The translations under genes and the position numbers were made by a program. The notes under the pieces were generated by a model. The model did no database searches. It had not been told where the DNA came from and saw only the letters and a list, made by a program, of their open reading frames with translations. Below are positions 8,527 through 16,893 of a DNA stretch of 36,651 nt, in pieces; the first letter of the stretch is position 1, and each line of letters begins with the position of its first letter. Source of the DNA: Candidatus Neomarinimicrobiota bacterium (lineage in GTDB: Bacteria > Fidelibacterota > UBA8477 > JABMPR01); assembly GCA_016784545.1 (NCBI GenBank), contig JADHUM010000046.1, positions 1 through 36,651 on the forward strand, given 5' to 3'.

Positions 8527-8760
8527 CTCGTGTCTTGTCAAAGGCCACACTCGACTTCGCTTTCTGCTACGTCGGGGTTATTATCAAGCTACTCTTGAAA
8601 TGGTCTCGTGCTCTGTCAAATGCCATAACCGGCTTCGCTTTCTGCTACGCCGGGGTTATTATCAAGCTACGCTTGAAATGGTCTCGTGCTCTGTCAAATG
8701 CCATACCCGGCTTCGCTTTCAGCTATGCCGGGGTTATTATCAAGCTACGCTTGATAATAA
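8527..8760. repeat. Three tandem 78-bp repeats with conserved hairpins
   Basis: The units are 8527-8604, 8605-8682 and 8683-8760, each exactly 78 bp, with unit 1 the most diverged. Each holds a stem around a TTCGCTTTCTGCTA-like loop and a second small palindrome TCAAG-ctacg-CTTGA. The first stem is CGAC/GTCG in unit 1 but CGGC/GCCG in units 2 and 3, a paired change. Because 78 is divisible by 3, one plus-strand frame stays open across the array; I regard that frame as an artefact. The array separates the start of the aro operon from the 3' end of the FISUMP gene. Confidence 0.9.
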
Positions 8761-8787
8761 AAAAAAACCCCCGCCAATTGACGAGGG
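8757..8787 (-). terminator. Intrinsic terminator for the FISUMP gene
   Basis: Read on the minus strand, CCCTCG and CGGGGG pair around TCAATTGG and are followed by an uninterrupted T9 tract. It lies about 160 bp past the stop codon of the gene at 8946-9917 and shields the aro operon from read-through. Confidence 0.75.
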
Positions 8788-8945
8788 TGAAAATGTTCAA
8801 AAATACAAATTTAAACCATCACCCTGATCGCATAAAAAAGTAATATGATGCTTGCCATTTCATTTCGTGGTGAATATAGACCTGAGTATTGCGCATGCAA
8901 AGATTTTGAAATGCTATTTCCGTATTCTTCGTTTGAAAACTCAAA

Positions 8946-9917
8946 CTAGCGAATGAGGGACACCTTTTGGCTTCGCAACTGATCATCAGCCCTGAGAACA
9001 ATCATATAGATTCCTGACTCCAAGGCCTGCCCTGACTCATCCAGCCCGTTCCATGAAATATTGTGAGCACCAGCCTGAATCTGATTTTCGAAAAGGGATC
9101 GCACCAGCTTTCCTCTGATGTCATAGACCCTTATCAACACTTTATGATTCAATCCCACTTCGAAATGGATGGTTGTTGAAGGGTTAAATGGATTGGGTGT
9201 ATTGGCGAAAAGTGTAGGGGCGTTGGGATTGTGAACTTGATTTTCGCCTAAAGTGCTTGCGCTCGCATCCTTTATCGCCCTGACTGAGTATTTCATAATT
9301 TTGTACCAATCCAGGCTGCTGCTTGCGGCACTGTTATAAGCAAGATATCTCTCCGTTGCCCTCTCTACACTCGTCTCTGTAGATGTCCAAAAAACTGCAT
9401 AGTCATGAATTAGCCTGAATTGGTGAGGACTATCATGTGCATCGTATTCTCCCCCAGGGAGTGCAGTGAATCCACTGGCATTGTCAGCGCCTGTGTTGAA
9501 ACGACTCCAGTTGTCCATACCGGCTTGTTTAAGTTTTCCTCCAGCTACGGCTGCTCCGCCCAGGTAATTTTCGAGAACTCCCCACTCAGCGTCACTGGGT
9601 ATATGCCAACCCTCAGGACAAATACCTTGGGCTTCTTCTACTGGGGAGCCACCCATGGCAGCATCCCAGGTGTAGAGTCTCCCATAGATATTTGCATTGG
9701 TCTCACTGTTGTTGTAGGCTACTACTTCAGGTATTTCACTCCCATCACTATAGTGAAGTGACTTTAAATTCTCTTGAAGCCATACCTGAGTACCGATCAC
9801 GATGCTCTGGTATTGATTCCCATCGAAGTCCAGAACCACCTCTTGAGCAAAGCCAGGATTGTCTGGCACAAGAACTGCCAATAAGATTGTCTCCACGAAC
9901 AACATTCTGAGTGTCAT
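8946..9917 (-). CDS. Exported FISUMP-domain protein with C-terminal sorting domain
   Basis: A 323-residue secreted protein of unknown substrate. It has an N-terminal signal peptide (residues 1 to about 24, ending GFAQ). A Fibrobacter succinogenes major paralogous domain follows, at about 35-215: QVWLQENLKSLHYSDG, YGRLYTWDAAMG, CPEGWHIPSDAEW, GFTALPGGEY, FWTSTE and SVRAIKD are the family landmarks, in a C-type-lectin-like fold. The last ~85 residues are a type A sorting domain beginning ANTPNPFNPSTTIHF, with VYDIRGKLV, SWNGLDESG and LESGIYMIVLRA. It is transcribed alone, diverging from amrB. The likely location is the cell surface or medium; binding function is unknown. Confidence 0.88.
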   Translation of the reverse strand: MTLRMLFVETILLAVLVPDNPGFAQEVVLDFDGNQYQSIVIGTQVWLQENLKSLHYSDGSEIPEVVAYNNSETNANIYGRLYTWDAAMGGSPVEEAQGICPEGWHIPSDAEWGVLENYLGGAAVAGGKLKQAGMDNWSRFNTGADNASGFTALPGGEYDAHDSPHQFRLIHDYAVFWTSTETSVERATERYLAYNSAASSSLDWYKIMKYSVRAIKDASASTLGENQVHNPNAPTLFANTPNPFNPSTTIHFEVGLNHKVLIRVYDIRGKLVRSLFENQIQAGAHNISWNGLDESGQALESGIYMIVLRADDQLRSQKVSLIR

Positions 9918-10042
9918 GATTTGTTCCCTCTTTTCAGGGCAATCTGCATCAGGTGGGTTTGGTTAACCCTATTGAATCGACGAAAGGGCGATTGAGTACT
10001 CTGATGGTAAAATGCAAAGTTTAGAGGTCCAAAATCCCCGTT

Positions 10043-10071
10043 TTGATCTCAAGGCTTGACGTTCCTATATT
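10043..10071 (+). promoter_or_regulatory. Candidate sigma70-type promoter for amrB
   Basis: TTGATC at 10043-10048 and TATATT at 10066-10071 are separated by 17 bp. The implied start would leave a 5' leader of only about 10 nt before the amrB ATG at 10087, which also lacks a Shine-Dalgarno site. This fits a nearly leaderless transcript. Confidence 0.4.
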
Positions 10072-10086
10072 GCATCCGAAATTAAC

Positions 10087-10890
10087 ATGATGAGAAAATC
10101 CATACGATCAGCCCAAGTTGCGGGAATGTTTTATCCTGCTAACCCCGACGAATTAAGGGGTCAAATCTCAGGCTTCATCCATGAAAAACCAAACGAAACG
10201 ACAGGGGTTCCCAAGGCGCTCATTGTTCCTCATGCTGGTACTGTCTATTCAGGTTCAATTGCTGCGGTTGCATATCGTACACTACTCCAATACAGACATG
10301 TCATCCGCAAAGTGATACTTCTTGGACCGGCCCACCGAGTTTATCTACATGGATTAGCACTTCCAGGCGTAGAGCAGTTCCAAACGCCCCTGGGCAACAT
10401 CAACCTGGATACGAAAACCATTCAGAAACTGGTCGATAATTTCCATCAAATCACTTTTTCCGATGCGGCTCATGCTGAAGAGCACTCCCTTGAAGTCCAG
10501 CTTCCCTTCCTACAGGAAGTTCTGGCCAGTTTTCGGCTAATACCATTTGTAGTTGGAGATGCCACACAACAGGAGGTCGCTGATGTGATCGAACATCTCT
10601 GGGGTGGTGATGAGTGTCTCATTATCATTTCCACCGATTTGAGTCATTTTCACAACTACGAGGAAGCGGTCAAAATTGACGAGGCCAGCGCTGAGCTGAT
10701 TGAATCATTTCAGGGAGATCGGCTGGGAGACAATTCTGCCTGTGGTCGCATCCCCCTGCGTGGCTTGCTCCATCTGGCTCAGCAGAAGGGAATGTCCATT
10801 AAACGTCTTGATCTTCGAAACTCCGGTGATACATCTGGTCGCAGAGACCAGGTTGTGGGATATGGTGCCTGGGGACTATTTGAGCTTTAA
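10087..10890 (+). CDS. amrB: AmmeMemoRadiSam system protein B (MEMO1 family)
   Basis: A 267-residue MEMO1-family protein, structurally related to extradiol dioxygenases. Family landmarks: AGMFYPANPDELRGQI (residues 12-27), the metal-site histidine regions LIVPHAGTVYSGSIAAVAYR and LLGPAHRVYL, EHSLEVQLPFLQ, IISTDLSHFHNY and the C-terminal RNSGDTSGRRDQVVGYGAWG. The human MEMO1 homologue binds redox metals, but the bacterial function is not firmly known; the name reflects co-occurrence with an AMMECR1 protein and a radical SAM enzyme, both found downstream here. The GH5 gene follows after 17 bp. The second ATG (10090) is an equally possible start. Confidence 0.93.
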   Translation: MMRKSIRSAQVAGMFYPANPDELRGQISGFIHEKPNETTGVPKALIVPHAGTVYSGSIAAVAYRTLLQYRHVIRKVILLGPAHRVYLHGLALPGVEQFQTPLGNINLDTKTIQKLVDNFHQITFSDAAHAEEHSLEVQLPFLQEVLASFRLIPFVVGDATQQEVADVIEHLWGGDECLIIISTDLSHFHNYEEAVKIDEASAELIESFQGDRLGDNSACGRIPLRGLLHLAQQKGMSIKRLDLRNSGDTSGRRDQVVGYGAWGLFEL

Positions 10891-10907
10891 GCCTAAAAGG
10901 AAATGTT

Positions 10908-12857
10908 ATGAAACACTTTCAAATGATATTGATCCTCCTGCTCCTGACAGCCCACTCCCTTACAGCTCAACCTACCACCCCTTTTGAGAAAGGTGTTAAT
11001 CTAAGCAACTGGTTTCAGGAGAGCTCAATTCAGGAAGTCCAATTTTCACGATATACCTATGATGATTTTGTGGATATTCAAAGCCTTGGTGTAGATGTGA
11101 TTCGCCTCCCGGTCAATTTTCATGGGATGAGTAGTGGGGACCCAGATTATATCGTTGATCCCATCCTGCTTGATTTTTTGGATCAAATCATTGATTGGAC
11201 GGAGGTTTTAGGTCTGCATCTCATTCTGGATAATCATAGTTTTGATTCAGGTGGCGCCACAACACCCGCCATTAATCAACCTTTATCATTGATCTGGCCA
11301 CAACTCGCAGCACATTTCCTGGATAGGGACTCGACCCTTTATTTCGAGATCAAAAATGAGCCCTGGGGCATTACGGATTTTATCTGGGATACCATTCAGC
11401 AAAATATTGTGAACATCATTCGACAAACTGACTCAAGCCGTACACTTATCGTAGGGCCCTCTAGCTGGAACAGCTACAATAATCTGGACGAAATGATGAA
11501 CTATAGTGATGACAATCTCATCTATACCTTTCATTTTTACGATCCCTTTATTTTTACTCACCAAGGGGCTAGTTGGACAGATCCATCCATGGAGCCGCTC
11601 ACTGGAGTACCCTTCCCCTATGGGGCCTCAGCCATGCCTGCCTGCCCATCATCACTGGTGGGAACCTGGATTCAGAGCAATATGGCGAGTTACTCCACAG
11701 TGGGTACAGTTGCACACATGAGAAGCCTTATTGATATTGCCGTTGCGTTTAGCACATCCAGGGATGTCCCAATTTATTGTGGTGAATTTGGAGTTCTCAA
11801 TCACAACTCTGACCCGGATCAACGGGTTGAATGGTATAGAGCAGTGACTCATTATCTGGACTCACTGAATATTGGCTGGACCATGTGGGATTACCATGGA
11901 GGCTTTGGGCTGTTTGAGAGATACAGTAGCGGATTATTCGATCATGATTTGAACATACCGCTCCTGGAGGCCATGGGATTCAATACACCGCCCCAGACAG
12001 ATTTCGTTACTCGGGCTGACTCTGTGGGGTTTTATATTTATGATGATTTTATTGGTCAGAAGATTCTCTCAGATTTTAACACTGAGGGCATTGTTACCCT
12101 ATACACTTCCGATGATCCGAAAGTGGGTAGTTATCATCTTAGCTGGTCTCTGGCAACGCAATACGAAAGAATCGGCTTCAATTTTCTACCAGACCGGGAT
12201 CTTTCCAGATTATTGGATGAAGACTATATCCTCACTTTCTGGGCAAAGGGACTTGGATCTGCAGTTGAATTTGATGTTCGTTTTCTCGATTCTAAAACTG
12301 ATGTTCCAGGAGATCACCCCTGGCGTATGACCAAAACCATATCAACCACAGATCTTGATTGGGACGGCCATTGGCAGTATGTCCAGACTCCCCTTTCCAG
12401 TATGATTGAAACTGGATCCTGGGATGAAGCCTGGCATGAGCCTGTTGGTCTTTTTGATTGGTCAGATATTGATGTCCTGGAATTTGTGGCAGAGTATAGT
12501 GATTTCGGGGCCAGTGAATTGTCTTTAGATGAAATTCGTATCGTGAATCAGACCACTGCGGGATTGATTGGAAGCAATAAGTATCCTTCATCATTCAGTT
12601 TATCGCAAAACTTTCCGAATCCCTTTAATCCGAGCACGACTATCAAATATTCCCTTACTGAAAGTGCATTCACACGACTAAATATCTATGATCTGAGTGG
12701 ACGAGTGGTAGAGACTCTGGTTTCAGAGAAAACAGAAACTGGTACTTACTCAGTCAAATGGGATGTGAGTGGGAGCTTTGTGGAAGCAGGTATCTACTTC
12801 GCAAAAATTGAAAATGGCGTTGATAGCGAAGTTATAAAAATGCTCCTGTTAAAATAA
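10908..12857 (+). CDS. Secreted glycoside hydrolase family 5 protein with C-terminal sorting domain
   Basis: A 649-residue exported beta-glycanase of the GH5 clan (cellulase-like). A signal peptide covers residues 1 to about 20 (ends LTAQ). The catalytic barrel spans about 25-360: GVNLSNWF, DVIRLPVNF, LILDNHSF, the acid/base FEIKNEPWG (E151) and the nucleophile IYCGEFGVL (E293), both intact. About 370-550 is a beta-rich, jelly-roll-like domain that may be carbohydrate-binding. The end has NFPNPFNPSTTIKYSL and a type A sorting domain. It lies between amrB (17 bp) and amrA (16 bp) in one operon. Substrate cannot be told from sequence; cellulose, mannan or a beta-glucan are possible. Confidence 0.9.
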   Translation: MKHFQMILILLLLTAHSLTAQPTTPFEKGVNLSNWFQESSIQEVQFSRYTYDDFVDIQSLGVDVIRLPVNFHGMSSGDPDYIVDPILLDFLDQIIDWTEVLGLHLILDNHSFDSGGATTPAINQPLSLIWPQLAAHFLDRDSTLYFEIKNEPWGITDFIWDTIQQNIVNIIRQTDSSRTLIVGPSSWNSYNNLDEMMNYSDDNLIYTFHFYDPFIFTHQGASWTDPSMEPLTGVPFPYGASAMPACPSSLVGTWIQSNMASYSTVGTVAHMRSLIDIAVAFSTSRDVPIYCGEFGVLNHNSDPDQRVEWYRAVTHYLDSLNIGWTMWDYHGGFGLFERYSSGLFDHDLNIPLLEAMGFNTPPQTDFVTRADSVGFYIYDDFIGQKILSDFNTEGIVTLYTSDDPKVGSYHLSWSLATQYERIGFNFLPDRDLSRLLDEDYILTFWAKGLGSAVEFDVRFLDSKTDVPGDHPWRMTKTISTTDLDWDGHWQYVQTPLSSMIETGSWDEAWHEPVGLFDWSDIDVLEFVAEYSDFGASELSLDEIRIVNQTTAGLIGSNKYPSSFSLSQNFPNPFNPSTTIKYSLTESAFTRLNIYDLSGRVVETLVSEKTETGTYSVKWDVSGSFVEAGIYFAKIENGVDSEVIKMLLLK

Positions 12858-12873
12858 TTCAGTTGCCAATACA

Positions 12874-13446
12874 ATGACCGAAATCCTTTTTACAAAATCT
12901 GAGCAACTCCAGCTTTTAGCACTTGCCAGAGATTCCATACAGCACGGTTTGGATCATGGAAAATCGATACCAGTAGATGTTGCATCATTCTCACTTGCCC
13001 TGCAAGAACCGGGGGCTGCCTTTGTTACTCTCGAAAAGCAGGGTCAATTGCGTGGTTGTATAGGCAGTGTGGAGGCATATCGGCCTCTGGTGGAAGATGT
13101 CGCCGAACATGCCTGGAACGCTGCTTTTCAGGATCACAGGTTTAGACCGCTTACCTCAACAGAATTTCTACACCTGCATATTTCCGTGCTAACTCAACCT
13201 GAAGCAATGATTATCGACTCTGAGGAAGATCTGAAACATCAGCTTGTACCTGGCAAAGATGGCCTAATCATTAGAGATGGGCATCACCGTGGTTTATTTC
13301 TACCAGCAGTTTGGGATAAACTTCCAGATGTAGATTCATTTCTGTCACATCTCAAGCAGAAGGCGGGTCTCCCCAGGGATTATTGGTCAGATTCAATATC
13401 TTGCCAGAAATTCCATAGTTTTGAGTTTAGTGAAGAGGATGAATAG
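12874..13446 (+). CDS. amrA: AmmeMemoRadiSam system protein A (AMMECR1 family)
   Basis: A 190-residue AMMECR1-domain protein. The family core LRGCIGSVEAYRPLVEDVAE (about residues 59-78) is intact, followed by NAAFQDHRFRPLT, LHISVLTQPE, GKDGLIIRDGHHRGLFLPAVW and LPRDYWSD, all expected landmarks. Human AMMECR1 is linked to a developmental syndrome; the bacterial role is unknown. It is the second of the conserved trio and follows the GH5 stop by 16 bp. No clear Shine-Dalgarno site is visible before ATG 12874. Confidence 0.94.
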   Translation: MTEILFTKSEQLQLLALARDSIQHGLDHGKSIPVDVASFSLALQEPGAAFVTLEKQGQLRGCIGSVEAYRPLVEDVAEHAWNAAFQDHRFRPLTSTEFLHLHISVLTQPEAMIIDSEEDLKHQLVPGKDGLIIRDGHHRGLFLPAVWDKLPDVDSFLSHLKQKAGLPRDYWSDSISCQKFHSFEFSEEDE

Positions 13447-13478
13447 GCACTCACCTCAGCGGCCTATGTAGATATCCT

Positions 13479-14543
13479 ATGAATATCCAACACCCCCAGT
13501 TTAGTACCAGGCAAGCCGATGGGCGCCTTCAATGCACGCTGTGCCCCAGATTCTGCAAGCTATCCGATGACCAGCGAGGGTTGTGCTTTGTCCGAAAACG
13601 TCAGGGCAACCGGATTGAATTAACCACTTATGGTCGCTCCAGCGGTTTCGTCATTGATCCCATTGAGAAAAAGCCACTCAATCATTTTTACCCTGGTAGT
13701 TCAGTCCTCTCCTTTGGAACGGCAGGCTGTAATCTGAGTTGCAAGTTTTGTCAAAACTGGGATATGAGTAAATCTCGAGAAATGGATATTCTCCAGTCAC
13801 CTGCCACCCCTGAAGCCATCGCTCAGGCAGCTCTAGACCACAATTGTCATAGTGTGGCTTTCACCTATAATGATCCAGTCATTTTTTATGAATACGCTGT
13901 GGATACAGCAATAGCCTGTCATGAGAGAGGTGTCAAGACAGTCGCTGTAACTGCCGGCTATATCAATGAAACCGCTCGTGAAGGGTTTTTTCAACATTTG
14001 GATGCTGTGAATGTGGACCTTAAGGGTTTTAGTGAATCATTCTATCATGAGCTTTGCTCCGGTTCTTTGCAACCAGTCCTTGATACCCTTGAATATCTTG
14101 TTCAACAGACTTCAGTATGGACTGAAATCACCACATTACTCATTCCCGGTGAAAATGATTCAGAAATAGAGTTGGCTGCCATGACGCGCTGGATAGCTGA
14201 TCACCTTGGTCCTGACGTCCCGCTGCATTTTTCAGCTTTTCATCCTGATTACAAATTGATGAATCATCCACCTACGACTCACCAATCTCTGCTCAAAGCC
14301 AAACGAATCGCTCAGGGGAATGGTCTCAATTATGTTTATCTGGGGAATGCCCATGATCCTGAAAATGCATCTACCTCCTGCTCATCCTGTAGCAACAACT
14401 TAATTGGTCGTACGGCCTACACGATTACGGCGTGGCACCTTGATGCAAAGGGGCGTTGTGATTCATGCAGGCAAAGCCTGCCTGGTATTCTTGAGTCAAC
14501 CCATGGAACCTGGGGGAATCGCTATGAGCGGATACGGATATAG
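13479..14543 (+). CDS. amrS: AmmeMemoRadiSam system radical SAM enzyme
   Basis: A 354-residue radical SAM protein related to pyruvate-formate-lyase activating enzymes. The cluster-binding CX3CX2C motif is in GCNLSCKFCQNWDMS (C84, C88, C91). The N-terminal cysteines CTLCPRFCKLSDDQRGLC (about 20-37) may hold another metal or cluster. AFTYNDPVIFYEYAVD, VTAGYINETAREG, DAVNVDLKGFSE and LIPGENDS are typical of this subgroup. A C-terminal pair of zinc-ribbon-like CxxC motifs (CSSCSNN, CDSCRQS) is present. The generated radical probably acts on a substrate defined by amrA/amrB, but that substrate is unknown. It is last in the operon; a strong terminator is about 260 bp downstream. Confidence 0.94.
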   Translation: MNIQHPQFSTRQADGRLQCTLCPRFCKLSDDQRGLCFVRKRQGNRIELTTYGRSSGFVIDPIEKKPLNHFYPGSSVLSFGTAGCNLSCKFCQNWDMSKSREMDILQSPATPEAIAQAALDHNCHSVAFTYNDPVIFYEYAVDTAIACHERGVKTVAVTAGYINETAREGFFQHLDAVNVDLKGFSESFYHELCSGSLQPVLDTLEYLVQQTSVWTEITTLLIPGENDSEIELAAMTRWIADHLGPDVPLHFSAFHPDYKLMNHPPTTHQSLLKAKRIAQGNGLNYVYLGNAHDPENASTSCSSCSNNLIGRTAYTITAWHLDAKGRCDSCRQSLPGILESTHGTWGNRYERIRI

Positions 14544-14754
14544 TCCAAGCAAACAGCTTAACTCCTATTGTTTACAACGAAGTAAATGAAAAGAATGAAT
14601 AGTCCTATGTAGATTCGTGATCTTCGTCAGACTTGTCCATGGAAACCCATAGGGTGTAGATAGATTCGTGGTGAGAGTAAAATAAATAAACGTTTGGGCT
14701 TTATCCGCATGGCACATGGCCAAATCTTTGAGGCTACCTTTAGAGGGAGTTGTC
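14544..14754. other. Non-coding gap after amrS
   Basis: No convincing gene. A short direct repeat, TAGATTCGTG, occurs near 14611 and again near 14661. The rest is unremarkable up to the minisatellite. Confidence 0.4.
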
Positions 14755-14798
14755 CCCTATACCCTATACCCTATACCCTATACCCTATACCCTATACC
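14755..14798. repeat. CCCTATA heptamer minisatellite
   Basis: Six perfect copies of CCCTATA (14755-14796) plus a partial copy, with no substitutions. It directly abuts the A tract of the following terminator. Perfect identity suggests recent slippage and likely length variation between strains. Confidence 0.95.
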
Positions 14799-14839
14799 AA
14801 AAAAAAGGAGGCTGCCCTTTTGAGACAGCCTCCTTTTTT
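14799..14839. terminator. Strong bidirectional intrinsic terminator
   Basis: A8, then GGAGGCTG (14807-14814), an 11-nt loop, CAGCCTCC (14826-14833), then T6. The stem is a perfect 8 bp. It can end both the amr operon from the left and the 3D-domain gene from the right, whose stop codon is 20 bp away. Confidence 0.92.
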
Positions 14840-14858
14840 CTATTTATGTAAATCTGCG

Positions 14859-15461
14859 CTAATTAATCGCAGCAAAAGTCTCTTTCTCTTCTTGAACAGC
14901 ACTGGCGAATTCAATGTCATCACCCTGGTGATACAAAATTCCAGACTTCCTGCCAAACTTAACCGCCTTGTCATAGTCCAGCATGAAGACATCACCGCGA
15001 CCGCGCCAGCGTTTATTCATGGTATCTTCAACCTGCATGGGTACTACCACCCAGACCTTGTCACCATATTTAATATCACCACCATATCCATATCGGGTGA
15101 TTAACTCGCGACTCAAGGCCAGGACGCCAGGAAAAATTTCTTTGTTACTGGCTGTAATATTTGGTGTATCATCTGTCTGTCCAACGAGTGCATTATAGGC
15201 AGTAAATACCAGCGGATGTCCTTCTGTGAAGAGATCCAGTGCGGCTGCCATTTCGACCATATAGGTATTCAGTGAATCCTTTATCATTGATTCATGGGCA
15301 AGAATATTTTTTATTTCTGTACTGTGTTTTGCTTCACGATTCACATGAAATGCCCAGAATACGAGCAAGATCAGTGTGTAAGCAATTATATGTCTGTATT
15401 TCATTTGTCCTCTTTGGAGTCTCTCGGTTTTCAAAATATTATGTAAGTTGGATTTTTTCAT
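14859..15461 (-). CDS. Membrane-anchored or exported 3D-domain protein
   Basis: Up to 200 residues. The likelier start is the internal ATG at 15404 (MKYRHIIAYTLILLVF), which opens directly with a hydrophobic anchor or signal; the upstream 19 residues are charged. The C-terminal half resembles the 3D (three-aspartate) domain of envelope proteins with an MltA-like barrel: GVLALSRELITRYGYGGDI, YGDKVWVVVPM, VEDTMNKRWRGRGDVF (two of the aspartates) and AVKFGRKSGILY. 3D domains in other proteins act on or bind peptidoglycan, so a periplasmic wall-related role is inferred. It is transcribed alone and ends at a strong terminator. Confidence 0.7.
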   Translation of the reverse strand: MKKSNLHNILKTERLQRGQMKYRHIIAYTLILLVFWAFHVNREAKHSTEIKNILAHESMIKDSLNTYMVEMAAALDLFTEGHPLVFTAYNALVGQTDDTPNITASNKEIFPGVLALSRELITRYGYGGDIKYGDKVWVVVPMQVEDTMNKRWRGRGDVFMLDYDKAVKFGRKSGILYHQGDDIEFASAVQEEKETFAAIN

Positions 15462-15849
15462 AGGCTTATTGTCTTTCGGCCGGCATTATAGACGGCTCCA
15501 ATTGGGTCAACAAGCGCTAAATGACAATCTTTCTCACCATTATTTTTAAAGTTGATAAATGTCACAAAGTTTCATTTTTGCATGCTAAATATGGCTTTAA
15601 ATTATTATTTATTATGATATTATATATCTTCGCAATAATCAGTAACTACCTCTATAGTGACTCTTTTTCCTCGTTTGATCAAAAATTTCTTCGTTTTATA
15701 GGGGAATATTAACCTTTTTGGGATGCTCCACGGGGTAGGCGACAAACCCAGGCATTCTCGCCTATGAATGATTGGGACATTTTTGTTTGGATGATATCCT
15801 GAATCATTATACTACCTTTGAAATCTGAAAACATCGATTAGGAATAATT
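15462..15849. other. AT-rich intergenic region
   Basis: This 388-bp region separates two divergent genes. It has no convincing gene; a 63-codon frame at 15521-15712 lacks a ribosome site and is low in complexity. Promoters for both flanking genes should lie here. Confidence 0.5.
15785..15820 (+). promoter_or_regulatory. Candidate promoter for the MDR oxidoreductase
   Basis: TATACT at 15808-15813 resembles a -10 box, but no good -35 lies upstream. Overlapping it, TACCTTTG at 15813-15820 matches the Bacteroidota -7 element TAnnTTTG exactly, with a TTTG at 15786-15789, though the spacing is slightly long. Either reading is tentative. Confidence 0.3.
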
Positions 15850-16866
15850 ATGAAAGCTTATGTCCTCAATAAAGTTGGTAGTGCTAACGTTCTAAAAATT
15901 TCAACTGTGGCTTCAAGGACACCTCGTGTACTTGAAGTTCAGGTGCAGATTGAAACCATTGGTTTGAATTATGCCGAGATCCAGAGTCGCAAGGGACTCT
16001 ACGGTTGGGCTCCCAAGCGTCCCTACATTCCTGGTATGGAAGCCTATGGCAAAATTACAGCCCTGGGAGAAGGCGTATCCCATCTTCAGGTTGGAACCCC
16101 TGTCATCGTCGTTGGACAATTTGGGTGCTATGCCGAGGAGGTGGTGGTTTCTGTTAACCAAATACTACCAGCTTTTGAAAATTTCAGTCCTATAGAAAAT
16201 GCAGCCTTTGCTGTTCAATTTATGACGGCCTGGGTGGCACTGTTCGAAATCTGCAGGATAAGAGCGACTGATCGTGTATTAATTCAAGCTGCTGCAGGTG
16301 GGGTTGGTACAGCGGCTGTGCAATTGGCAAAAGCGCTGGGTTGTGAAGTTTTTGGCACTGCCAGCAAGGATAGTAAGCTGGATCTGATGCGCAAGCTGGG
16401 TGTAGACCACCCTATTAATTACCACACTGATGATTTTGCCGCGTTCATTCGTGACAAAACCGGTGGCCAGGGTGTGGATGTCATTCTCGAAGTTGTGGGG
16501 GGTGAGGTATTCCGTAAAAGCATGGATGTGCTAAATCCATTCGGTAGACTCGTGGTAATTGGATTCGCCAGTTTGAATCTAAATAAATTGAATCCCTTTT
16601 CCTGGTGGAAAACCTGGCAGGACATTCCACGTGTAAAAATTGATGCCATGGCCACAGCATCCCAGGTGGTGGGAGCCAGTCATCTTGGCTATCTCCTGAA
16701 TGACACTGAACGTATGATGAAAATCTGGACCGCTCTGAGCTTATTTACGCTTCAGCATGGACTCAAACCCGTTGTAGGACACGAATTCAAGTTTGAAGAG
16801 ATGGCTGATGCCCACAGACTGATGGAATCTCGCAATAGCCATGGGAAAATTGTGGTACACATATAA
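15850..16866 (+). CDS. Zinc-independent medium-chain dehydrogenase/reductase, quinone oxidoreductase (VAT1-like)
   Basis: A 338-residue NADPH-type quinone oxidoreductase of the MDR superfamily. The N-terminal GroES-like domain has GLNYAEIQSRKGLYGW and PYIPGMEAYGKITALGEGV. The nucleotide-binding motif is VLIQAAAGGVGTAAVQLAKA (about residues 146-165). The zinc-ligand cysteines of alcohol dehydrogenases are absent. The unusual insert LNKLNPFSWWKTWQDIPRVK and the region after it look like the VAT1 subgroup. The C-terminal RLMESRNSHGKIVVHI is normal. It is separated from yqeC by 188 bp holding an inverted repeat, so it is probably not in that operon. Substrate unknown. Confidence 0.88.
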   Translation: MKAYVLNKVGSANVLKISTVASRTPRVLEVQVQIETIGLNYAEIQSRKGLYGWAPKRPYIPGMEAYGKITALGEGVSHLQVGTPVIVVGQFGCYAEEVVVSVNQILPAFENFSPIENAAFAVQFMTAWVALFEICRIRATDRVLIQAAAGGVGTAAVQLAKALGCEVFGTASKDSKLDLMRKLGVDHPINYHTDDFAAFIRDKTGGQGVDVILEVVGGEVFRKSMDVLNPFGRLVVIGFASLNLNKLNPFSWWKTWQDIPRVKIDAMATASQVVGASHLGYLLNDTERMMKIWTALSLFTLQHGLKPVVGHEFKFEEMADAHRLMESRNSHGKIVVHI

Positions 16867-16893
16867 AATAATCAACATTCATATCATTTGACC

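Noticed and set aside
8527-8760. Tandem repeats as a CRISPR array
   Set aside because: The units abut without unique spacers and no cas genes are present.
8535-8843. A 102-codon open frame with repeated protein segments
   Set aside because: It exists only because the 78-bp repeat unit is divisible by 3; no ribosome site is seen and the repeats show RNA-stem covariation rather than coding constraint.
14755-14798. CCCTATA array as a telomere-like end
   Set aside because: The array is internal, followed by a terminator and a gene, and has only six copies; simple slippage explains it.
15521-15712. A 63-codon frame rich in F, I and Y
   Set aside because: It lies in AT-rich intergenic DNA, has no Shine-Dalgarno site and no recognisable domain.
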